From: Chionis minor
Lineage: Eukaryota > Chordata > Aves > Charadriiformes > Chionididae
DNA length: 64,000 nt
Assembly (NCBI GenBank): GCA_013398295.1
Contig: VZSF01003934.1
Span: 1,168,959 to 1,232,958, forward strand
Direction: 5' to 3'
A program made the translations under genes and the position numbers. A model generated the notes under the pieces. The model saw nothing but the letters and a program-made list of their open reading frames with translations. It had not been told where the DNA came from and made no database searches. The stretch's first letter is position 1; every line of letters begins with the position of its first letter. Positions 38,101 to 50,100 of the stretch are shown here, piece after piece.

Positions 38101-41100
38101 TTTATTGCTATTATCTGTGTCTGATTACAGCTGCAATAGTCACACAAAGCTGGAGACATTTACTCAGTCCTTGAATCCAGCTGCAGATCGCTGCCAACTT
38201 TAATGGAGTATCACAAAACCCACTTTTTAGGGCATTTAGGATTAACCCATCCTTCACATCTCTGTTTTGTTTCTACCCAGTTAGATATGGGACTCAAGCA
38301 CAGCTTTCCTGTTCCAATTAAAATCGCATAGTCGTAAGGGAAATTAAAGTGGCAACAAACTGGCAATGCAATAGTTGGGCTGGTTTTGGCTCTGAAAGTG
38401 TATCTTGAGCAGTAACCCCAAGAGCAACAGCCAGCTGCTGGGCTCGTGAGCTCAAGCAAAGCAGCCAAGCACTGCCATTACCTTCTTTAGCAAGTTTTCC
38501 CAAGTGTTTCTCCAGGCTGGTAATGTGGTGTTTCTCCAGGTAGCTATAAAATTGGAATAAAGTAACCGGTTCTGCCTGGAGGTACGGAGAGAGGAGCAAC
38601 CCGTCACAGGTCACGATCTGCTCTTGCAACCTCTGCAATACTGAAAATAACACAGAAAAGAACAATCGAGAAAACCAAAGTTTGCTTAGATGTAAGCTGC
38701 TTAAAACAAGAAAATACAAGTTTTACTTTCTTTTTAAAATGCATGAGGACAATTGCAATAAAATGAAACCAGAGTAGCCTTGTGTTCAAGGAAGGGATTG
38801 GTACCTGCTTCTAATTGACCGGGGTATTTTTCCTTCACTTTGAGCGTCAATGTGTATTTTAGCGCGTGACAGAATCTTTCTGCTGAAGCAAACAAGATGC
38901 TCCCAGGTTCTGCAAGATCGCTCCAGATTTTCAGATAGTGCTTCTTCTTTTTAGTCTTCTGAATAACTAAAAAAAAAAAAATTAAAAAAAAAATAAATCA
39001 CATTCTAGAAGGTTAGTGAGCTCTAGCAGATTTTGGATTTTACATGAGACATTAGGCACCAGATGGCATATCTAGAGATGCGTCAGCATAACTTGTATTT
39101 GCGTTATATAGATGGCTTTGTTCAAAGTGGAGATTTGCTGCCAGTATTTTAACATCTGCAAGCATTGATTTCACCAAGCTGCTAAACTGTCATTATGAGA
39201 CCTGAACAAGATGCTTAGCAGCTCTCCTGCCTCCCATCATTCATTTTATCCCAGCAGCTGAGTCAAGTTTCAGCAGAACTTTCTGTGATTTTAACTGTTT
39301 CCTCTTCTACCTGCAAGAGATGTGCCACTTCCAAGCATTTTAGGGATCCTGGCTTACGTACCTTCCCGAGTGGAAAACTCTGAACCTCAGTGCACAGGCT
39401 GAGGCAGGCTTTCTTTCAGCAAACACTTCAGAGGAGCACTCGAAGCAATACCCTCTGGTTTCTTGCTATCATTTAAACCCGGTCATTTCTCACTCGTACC
39501 TAGAGAGGTGTTGAACTTGCGTTCTGCATTTAAGACTCCTACACTTCCCTCACCATCTTGTGCCAAAGGCCCTTCAGAGCCTTGCTCCAGGGAACAGGTT
39601 ATTCTCACGTCCTTCAGGATAAAACCCGCCAGCAAATGCTTCCAACTAAAATTCGCATCCTTGCTGCTATATTTACCAAGATGAAAACAAAAGCCTTTGA
39701 AGTCTCCCACTGTCTGCCTTTATCACTTGGTCACACCCAACAGTCAATGGAAGAATTCGGCAGGGGGAAGACCTGAGATGGGAAAAATTGCATACCAAAT
39801 TTTCCTTGCAAACACGTCCAAAAATTGGGCTGTTCGCTTACTAAGTAAAAGCATAGATATAAAAAGAGGATTTTATTAAGGCTGTTCTTTAACTGCAAAC
39901 TCCATCATCTGTAACATCTGTGTTTCTGAGACACACCAGTTCAGCTACTGTTTCTTTGAGCTAAACATCTTTAAATCTTTTCCTTCCTTGCAGGGGAAAA
40001 ACCCAAATGATAAGCCCTCTTTTTTCTAAGAATCTAGATATAAAAGTTGTGTTAATTATTTGAAAGCTTAAGGAATTTAGACTGGAACCCCAATGTGTCT
40101 GGGGAAGCTCAAGCAGAGTTACCTGTACCTCTCACACCTCTGGCACGCCTTGGAATAATGCAGTTACTCACTTTCTTCAACAGACATATCCAAGACATCC
40201 CCCAGGACTCGCGTCTGCTCTGACACTTCTTCCAAAAGGCTCTCTTGGACAACCTGGGCTACGTTTGGTGACCTCAGTTTCTGAAAGGCAACATGCTTAT
40301 CTCAGTAGCTGAAACAAAGGCAGTTGAAACAAGCGCAAGATGAACAAAGATTTGTCTCTTAGAATCAAACTTCCGAAATCTGTGAGAAAACACCAGCTGC
40401 TCTCAAAAGGCTTCTTTTCCCATCACAGCACGGACAGGTCGCTTCTGAGTGCAAAGCTGCTCAGCAGAACAGGATGAGTAAACAAAATTACGCTGGAACA
40501 GGCTGTCCAGGATTTGGCATTCTTCTCTGCCTCTGCCCATTGACAGCTGTGTAGCAGATCAATACTAACAGCTACGCTGTCCTCTGCTGCCCATCCTCAT
40601 CAGAGGTGATACTTTGAGGATGGAGAATGTGCTTGAGCACTGTAACTGAAATTAATTGAAGAATGAGGTCTCAAGGGGAGATAAGAGTTCTTTTCTTGCC
40701 CTACATACTAGAAGTTTCTTTCCAGTAGTATTAGTTTCTCATTCATTAAAAAATTGATCACTTGTTACTGACACAAAATTCAACCCAAATCTGTCCAACT
40801 GCATTAGCAGCCTGCTTTCTGCACAAAGGTATTATCAGCAAAACCCAGAAGCTGAATAAGAGCAGCAGTTTTGTATGACATGTTCTCTGCATACACAAGT
40901 ATACGGTGCATTTTTGAACTCGCTCAATTTCTATTTGGAGTTTTTCTGCTTTTATAAAAGAACCAGCTACTGTCTGTAATCAGAATCAACAAGTACCAGC
41001 GCCCTGGAAACCTATAGGCTATTCCTTACCTGCAAAAGGCTTTTGCACAGCTTCAGATGAGTTATCAAAAGGGTGTCTAAGTTGTCGTCACCAGTAGTCA

Positions 41101-44100
41101 CATCTCTTGTTTCTGTTCTCATGTCACAGCTGAGGGACTGAAGCGTGTTATCATTGTATGTGCTGTTGAGGGGAAAAAAAAAAATTAAAACTCTCATCAC
41201 TAAAAATGAAGATGTACAGTCTCAATAGTAGCCTCCAAGGAAGCTGCAGAAGTACAAACCAGGTGGCATTTAACAGGTATGAGCATTTTTTATTGCATTT
41301 ATAACAATTCTTAAAAACACGAGGACTTTTATTTCTAAAACTCATTCCAGGGCAGTAATACCAGATCAGTCGATCCCACAAAACCCCATTTTGGGGAATC
41401 AATAGTAGTAAATGACGCTTCCAGATGATGTGAATGGAGTTGCCGGCTCATTTGCCAGCAGAATCTCGCTGGTGAACAGCGAGAGCAGCACACATAACAG
41501 AAATCCCTTGGCCTTCTCCCAACTCAATGATACAAGGAGTGCAGCAAGTCTCCCAGGACCAGCCTGGTAGCTCTGGAATGTCAGTTTCAGTGCTACACAA
41601 CTTGAAAAATGCAAAAGTGAATTCAAAGGAAAGAACAGGTAGGAGAGCTCTGTAAGTTACTCGTGGCTTCCTCCCTCACTAGTGCAGAGCTGTTCAGCAT
41701 CATCCCGATAAGCCTGTTCCCTGCACTCTGTTTCAGCGGTCCTACACGTTGGGTCTTCCATCATATCCTACAGGTATTACCCTGCGGTGTTTTCTGCAGG
41801 TTCAGTTTAAGTTTCCTGCCGTTTCAATCTGGTAGGTATTCCGAATTATGAATTGCAGAGTATTCAAAAAAACCTGGTTTCTGTCCTGGATGTTCACACC
41901 AACAGCAGCTCTGCACAATCACTACTTAGCCACGTACTGCAGATTGGTTAAGTGTTCCTGGGATCAGTGCTCCTTACCCCTTTCCCTTGTCCCCTACAGT
42001 GAAGTGCTGCTGACACGTACCTGATACTGGCTGTTCTTATGCTCCCAAATAACGAAAGCTCATCAGCGCTGCAGTCGGCATTTAAAAAGTCAAAACTTTC
42101 CAGTACTGTCTCCACCATTAAACTTTCCATAGATGAATGTTTGTGAGGAAGTGTCTTTAGCTGTTGATAGAATGGAAGGAAAAATATTGTTATTTGTAGT
42201 TATCAAGCCATTTTGCATTAGGTCTTTGCTGGTTTTCATATCATTCTTAATAACAAATCAATTTGCTTTTCTGGCTTCATTCTTAACACATCAGGAAAGC
42301 CAGCTCTTGGTACAGCACTCTGATCCCAAAATAGCGTTGCTTATTAAATTCAAAATATACTTCAATATTTTAATCTTTCTGTATTCCTCTTGGATTTCCA
42401 TGCCTGTTAAGGTTAATATGAGAGTTATTTTCTCTGCATCTTCTGCCATTAGTGCAATTTTCACTTATTCCCTGTTTCAGATCTAGAAGTAACAATCTTA
42501 GGAATCTTTATAGTACTCAAGAACTTTGATATCAATAGTGGATTTCATGGGGCCACTTTCTTCCCCTTGGAAAGGCTGCTTTTGGAGCACTTGGTCTGGT
42601 TTTTTTTAGTTTCTATTTGTAAAGCAGTTACACTGGAATAGGAAGTCAGTGCAGTTTTGTTAACATCATTTACCATTCCAGACCTTAGATGAAGTCTTAC
42701 GGTATCTCATCTCTCAAGCCTGCACACTGGCCCCACGTACAACACCACTACCAAATCTGCAATACAACCCACTGCCTGCAGAAAGCTCTTCTCAGGGATC
42801 TTTCTTCTAAAGAAAGAAACGTTTCCAGCATTCTATGACTTGTCAGACAGACTGCACTGCCCGCAAAAGCTAGGTGATCCTGCAGAAACATTAGGTTTGA
42901 TGAGCTGATGCAGTCCCCTCCAGGTATACTAAATCTGAAAAACGCCAAAAAAAATTAGGAACAACCCAGAATGTAGAGGCTCTGACATACAGTTTAGATT
43001 CTACTTAGCTCAGACTAGTTTCCGCTTTGACTGCATGCGGTTCCTTAATTTCTTTTTCCAGATTATTGATCTGCACACAGCATTTGAAGGCTGTCTCTGA
43101 GAGGAGCTGTGCAACATAGGGCTCCCGTCTCTCTCTCTCTCTCAAGGCTGCCTTTTCTGAGTAGTGCCTGACCTCTGGTGGCCAACCTCACTTTTTGGGA
43201 AAGTGCCATTGATACATCATTAAGTCAAACACACCAGAGAATCATGGAACATCTACAGTTTTAGGAGTAACAATAGAAGCTACATCTACCAAGAGCAAAA
43301 CACTACCATACCTTTAATTTATCCCTCAGGGATGAAACCTGATATTCCAATTTCTCCAGCTGGGCTTGCCCCACATCATGCGATTTCAGCAAATTTAACA
43401 CTTCTTGGAGAGTCTTATCAATTGATTGTGTATGTCCATCTAGCTTCAGGTCATTTGCAGCGTTCAAGCTTTTCTGGCTGTTGTCTTCTTGCTCTGTCAG
43501 ACAGCGATTTCTGGTCTGGTTGAAGGAATCTCTACTACTTCTGTGACGATGCAGAAAACTAGATGGGTTATTTGGAAATCCATCCACACACGGAGTCTTC
43601 TTCAGGATATCTAGAGTTGTGCGATTCAGAAGAGGATGCTGTCGCTCTTCTGCACAAGTGTCTTGAATAATCACCAATGGCAACGTCCTATGGTCCAGAG
43701 CCGGAGTTGTATTTCTGGATTCTGTCCCTTTCTGATCCTCAGAGCTGAATGAGTCTGCCTCGCTTGTCTCTGCAGGATTACGAGCCCTGCTCCTCCCGTG
43801 CACATCAAAATCACAGCCAGTCAAGTAGCTCAGTATGCTGGGAGGCTGAGCTTCATCAGTGACATCCCCTTGGTTCTGCCTTTGCTGCAAAACAGACTGC
43901 AGAAAACAGTAAGCGAGCACACGTACGACTGAAAAGCATGAGATACCAACTAAGACAGAGAACTATGGTTTCCTGTTCTTGGAAACGTGCGCACCCAAAC
44001 TCAAACCACACAAAACGCACGCAAACCACAGCGCTCTTCTGCACAAAGGAGCTGGACAAAAGAAACTATGGAAACAAAGTACTAAGAGCCTACTGGATGA

Positions 44101-47100
44101 ATTAAGTGGAGCAGTAGTAATTGTGCTTTAGATCTTTCAAATGAAAGTTACCAAGACAGCTAAAAAAATTCTTTTTGGGCAAAGAACGCTGCCAAGCAGC
44201 TTCTGTGTCACATCAGCTCAGGACAGGATGTGAAGGTAGTGGTGAGAGGAAATGTTCATTTTGAAGAGTCCAATGTACCCTGTACAAATAATAAACCTTT
44301 CTGAAGATGACTGCACATCCTGCTGCACTGGTGAGGCAATGCCAAACCTGACTTAGACTTAATGTTAGGGGAACATCCATATCTTTTTATCAGTATTTGA
44401 GCCGTATGGCAGAATTAACAGAATTATATAAACAAACACTGGAACAAAAACGTCTTGAATGAATGAGGAGGAGGACAGGATTTTCTAGTTGTCTGGGCTA
44501 CACTTGGCAAAAAGTGGGGTTGAGGAAGAGGAAGGCTTGTTTCACATAACACCTCTAAGATTCCCCTACCATTCTGACTGCCCAAAGGAATATTTGGCAG
44601 CATTTTAGGTTTGTTTTTTTTTAACAACATCTAAAATGGAACTCAGAGGAATAGGGGTTAAAAGAAAAAATAACGAAGCCCCAAAATAAACCGCAATGGT
44701 CCTAGACTGCTACATTTTCACATTTCTGAGTGTGTTCTTCAACAGCCTAATCTAAGCCAAAAATCAAGTCCTAGCACTGTGCTTTGCATTTTGCTTTCCT
44801 CAGCATACTCACCAGGTAGTATTTCTCCCTGAAGCTGGGAGTATTTGGTGGGGTCCAGTTGTACAAAGAGCTCTTCCTGCTACCCACGGAAAACTTGGCA
44901 GTGGTTCCAGGGGACAAAAACAGGTTCTCTGTGTCAAAGGGGCTGTAGCAGAAGACACAAAGGCCTGTGTCAGTAAGACCAGAAAGCACAGAAATGTTTG
45001 GCAGCAGGAGCAGCTGTTAGGATTTAAATGGTGACATATAGTAAACAACACAGGGAATAAAAGGAAAGAGACTGCCTCTCTGACCAATACCTTTGGCTGC
45101 ACCAGCAGAGAAAGAGGTAGGTGTAAAGGCTGTGTTTTACACAGAATTCTCAACACTTTAGAGAGAGACCTGTGTCACAGTCTTTCTCTAGCCTATGCTG
45201 TACTTGCCAGCACTGGTGTCTGCATAGACATACATCATACCAGATAGGAAGGAAATACAACGTATGTAATAAAGGAAAATTGTCATTAATTTCCCTCCTG
45301 CAGAGCACACACCACCTGGAAAAGCCACTAAAAAACACTTTGTTATCCTTCAAATATTAACAAACAACTCCTTTGGCTGGCAGAGGAAGCTTGTGCAGTG
45401 CTATACGGCAAGTTATGCAGTTCATACAGTCACAGATGAGCCCAGTTATAGCCCCAGAGGATACTGGCTACAGTCTAAAAGAGTTTGACAAGCACTGCTT
45501 TAGAGACTTTGCAATTACCTGCTATGTGGAATCATAGAATACATCATAGCCATTAGTTTCCCAACTCCTTTACAAAGCAGTTTAAGAAAGCTTGGACTCT
45601 CAAAATGCAACTCAGCTAACAAGGAGAGGGAAAATATATTTAAACTTAAGTAAAGCAAGTTTGTTTTTTCTGCACATTACTTTTGTTCCCCACTGATATG
45701 CCTTGTGGCACCACAAGAAAGTTTGTTTTTCCACTTAAGCACTGGCATTTTGAAAAAAAGTTAATTGCTTATAACAAATCTTATCTCATAGATATGAACA
45801 TAATGACCGTACAGCAGGATAAAGTCAGCTGCATTTAGCAGAAGTCTGAAAAGATCCAAACAATAACAACGACTAATCAATTACAGGGAAATGAACTTCC
45901 GCTGTCTAGCAAAAGTTGAAAAGCAGAGCTCCAATCCTCTCCAGCTTGTCATGTTGCACAGGGACAATTCTCAACGGCATCCTGCAATGCAACACACCGC
46001 TGTCTTTCTCAGCATGGAGATAACGCTCCGTGAGCTCGCCTAATACAGGTTAATTGGCTAAATTAATCAGTGTCACCCGGCTGGGGTTCATCAAACAGGC
46101 CAATCCCATGCAGTCACATTAACAACCATCTGCATTGTCTCACTATGCAAAAAAATAAATCAGGTTCCTGACAGTACGAGCCTCTTAGCCAAAGCCTGCG
46201 ATGTTTACTGCTGGAAGCAAATTACTCCCATCCATGGCATTTCTTTAAGAAGAGTCCCAGCGATCCGTTTCTCAGATTTTTTTATTATTATTATTTTTAG
46301 CTTTTAATACAGCAATGCAGTAATGCAAAGTGACACTTTGGAGGAAAGGGATAGGAACAACAAGATAAATCTGTTTAGCCTCTTCAACAATTACTAAAAC
46401 ACTCTAGCAAAACAGTTATTCTGCTGCACTCCAAACAAGTGCACACTCTCTATTACTGCAGGATAACAAGATAAAGAGAGCAAAGGGAAGGATGAGGGAA
46501 AGAATGAAGTCTGCTTTAAAGCATCTATTATCTCTTGACTGTAAGCTCTTTGGGCATGATCCGTCATCTTGTTCCACATTTGTACAGCAAACAAAACATC
46601 ATACTGGGACAGACTTATGAATCCATCTCTCCCAGCACCTTGACATTGACAGAAGCCAGTAGGGGGTAATCAGGGGAAGAGCATAGGAAATAAGTCTAAT
46701 ATGGTAGGCTTTCCCCAGACACACACTCAGATTTGAGGCAATCCACAGCTTACATCTGTCACGCACCAGACTTTGCAGGCAGACTATTGCCTTTAATTGT
46801 CACACACTTTTCCTTAGTTTGTCTAGTCACTTCCTGAAATCATCAACACACGACTCTCCGCATAGGTCAAAAGTACGCAGAAATTTCATTACTTAACTTC
46901 ACATTGTAGAACAAGTACTTTGACTTGGGGGTGTCCCTGCGGCCGTACTGAGAGAAATGGTGGCTAATTACTTCCTTGTCACATTCTCCACAGCAAACAG
47001 CTATATGCCTGCACAGTGTTATCCATCAACACCTTTTCAAGGCTGAAAAATTCCTTTTTTTTTTTAAAAAAAAAAGGAAGCTGCTCCACTTTTCTGATTG

Positions 47101-50100
47101 TCTTTGTTGTCCTCATTCTATTTCTACATTGCCAAACATGTTGGCCTTTGGTTGTAACTAATTACAACATTGTCATTAAATACATGACACTACAATGCCA
47201 TGATTGTTAAGACCGATGTAAACGCAGCACATAACTCTCCTTTAGCTTGCCTTAGGACCCTTGCAGGACTTCCGTGTTCAGACCCCAGACACACATGCTC
47301 AGCCTGACCTTGAAGGGGTCTATGGTTTATCAGAGCTCATGTTTCCTAGGCTGAACCTCCCACGCCATCAGAAGCTTTACATCCGCGCACATTCAGAGGT
47401 GCCCCAGCCTCCCCAGCACTGAGCACGTGTTCCCAACGAGATGTTATTTTGTCACAACCACCAAACCTGTGAAGGGACGAAATTCTTGAGATTTCTGCCA
47501 TTTCCCTCACTCTGCTGCATTTTTCTGCCGGGTGTGTAAGGAGGACACTTCCTGGTTCATGTTCTCAGAGGAACACAAGCAATCAGGCAGAGCATACAAG
47601 AGCTGAACTCAACTCCATCCTCAGCCCCAGAGGATTTGCATTCCTTTCTCCCCCTGCCAAGACTGTGCTCTAATCATTCCCCTTCTGCCCAGTTGCTCCA
47701 TGTATTAAATACCACTGGGCCAGAAGGGCTCTTGGTAGATGGACCTGTCTGAATCCCACTACTAAGCCTGTGAATCCAGACTTGCATTAATAGGAAAAAA
47801 AAGAAAAAAAAAAGTTTGGCCAACTGGATTAGACTTGCTGTTAACCACGACATTTCTTTTTCCCCTCACCTTTTGAACACAGTGGGAAATGCCCATACAA
47901 TTTTAACAGTGTGATTATTGTTGGGTTTCTCCTACCCATTAAAGCATAATAAGCACCCGCTTCAAGGTTAGTACAGCTACCACAAACAAGACTAAGCTAC
48001 AAAACATCACTTCTATCAAAAGCAGAGATGCATTGATGGACCACTGCCTAAAGATACCTGCACGAGTAACTACCTATTCATGTACATTTTCATCTAAGAG
48101 CAAGACTGTCAGTAGGCATGTATCCAAAAAGACAAACTTCCCTTTTTTTTTTTTATTCTCCCTTAAGGTTTTTTTTTCCCCCCCTCTTACTTCATGAACC
48201 TTTGTGAGCCAGGCCAGCACACACTCAAAGACGGCAGAAATTACAAGAGCAGCTCTGGCTAGCTGGTACCCTTAGATCCCAGTACGGGGTGCTAACTGAA
48301 GTTCTGAAAAGAGAATACGGGCTTTCTATTTGTCCTTCATGTGAGAGACAGAATTCAGACTGCTGTTTAGGTTGGCAAAAAAACCAAAAACTTCTGCCAA
48401 ACTGGCCAACAAAGCTGTTCTGCAACAGGCCCAAGCTCATTCACTCTCCTCATGGCATAATCTATAAAGGAGTTGAAGGAACTTTTGTTGGAGCCCAAAG
48501 GACTAGCAGCCTATTTAAAGAGAATATACATTTAGAATTAAAAGAGTGATCTACACTTGGATTTCTCACAAAGCACGTCTAGATTGAAAGTTTGCCTCTC
48601 AGGGAAGTTTGGGCAGATCAGCTGGATTTGTTTAGTTATTCTTAAATCAAAGAAAAAAAGCAGCTGTTATTTTGAGTGCTCTATCTTTGAAAATAGAAAC
48701 ACCCTGAGCTGTCACCACACATCTTCCCTTTTCTGTAAACAACTTCGACAAACAGGCTGTCAAAGAGGAGGAGCCTGCCAGTTCTGTGCAGAAGTGCTCT
48801 AGAGAATCCACTTGGTAGGATACCAATGCATTTCACAAAACTTAAACACAGCAGAGACACACAGACGGAGCTTTTCCGTACACTGAAAAATTCCAAGTGG
48901 GGATTAACTCCCAAAGAAAATGCGTCAACCACTAACCCTGCTCCCAGCTCAGCTGTTGCCAGCTCTAAAAGTTGCGTGATGGTTGTCCCAAATGCCAATC
49001 AAAAGCTGCACTTTGAGCCACAAGCTACTGCAACGATCAAGTGTCAACATAACTTAAATTGGTGGTTTGTTTTTTTGTTTTTGAAAATATAGTCACAAAC
49101 ATAATTTGCTTTGGAGATTTAGGCTGTTATCTGAGAAACTATGCAATATTCCCAGAATAGGAAGGGGTTTTCCGCGTACTGTCCTTTTGGAAAAACAACT
49201 TATGTGCACAATTATTTATGCAAGTTATTGACAGTGAGGAAAGGCAAGCAAGCAGATCCAGAAAAAGTAAATGAAGTGAATCTGTCTGTTAGATGCCATT
49301 TGTGTGGGTTAACAAGAAGAGAGTAGAAGAGATCTCTTCGAGACTCCACTATGAACGTGCCATCTGCAAAAACAGATTTTATACCTAGTTCAATAAAACA
49401 AGTATGTCTCCTTCAGCACACAAGCATAGCTTCTTAAGACATGAGGCTTGAAGTCATAGGGAAAAAGGATTTCCCTTATAAGAAAGGGATCTCTGCAAGC
49501 AGAGGATTCTGCCTGCAGTCCCTTCTGCTCCAAAACTCTGTATAGAGCTTTTGATCTTTTCACATCCAGACTAAAGCCAATGGAATATTTTGTGGCATGT
49601 GTTTGTTGCAGGGTGAGAGATGAAAAATAAAGGCATTAGTGGGATGCACAAAAGCCTTCCTTCCTCAATACCAGGTTATGTGAATGTCAAATAACAGAAT
49701 ACTTTAATTGGCCTGCATTTAAAAGGGCTGTCATTTTAAGAGCTAATTTTACTTTAAAGATAAATAAATAGCTAAACTCTCATCATCTCCACTCCACACA
49801 GTTCCCAATAATTCTACCATAAGTGTCTCTGCTTTCAGATTCAAATGGAAACATGTCCATAATTTGGCATGAGTAAGAGGAAGTTTCATAGAGCATGTAA
49901 TGCAAGATCACAGCGAGCTTCTGGAATGAGGCTTTGTTACCCAACTAATTAGTGGCTCAGCTCCTCAAATAAGAAACAGAGGCCTCAAGAGTCTCAGAGC
50001 AGCTGCAGCACCTCACCAAAATATATACTGATGCCCATTGTTAGATCTCAGGAGGAAAAAGTGTCATAAACAACAGGTGTGGGCAAAACTCTGCTGCCTC

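Larger units (their letters stand above)
35142..43311 (-). other. RIPOR3: RIPOR3 introns between coding exons 12 and 21
   Basis: Nine introns: 35142-36152, 36244-36797, 36882-37150, 37354-38481, 38641-38804, 38967-40171, 40281-41029, 41163-42020 and 42161-43311. They hold A-rich tracts next to several acceptors (36697-36715, 36887-36910, 37819-37833, 38969-38993), a CT microsatellite (43127-43144) and a 10-bp duplication TTTCAAAGTA twice (36121-36140). No nested gene recognised. Confidence 0.88.

Noticed and set aside
45529..45541. AATCATAGAAT motif as a possible CR1 terminus
   Set aside because: Eleven bases without any adjoining CR1 sequence; likely chance.
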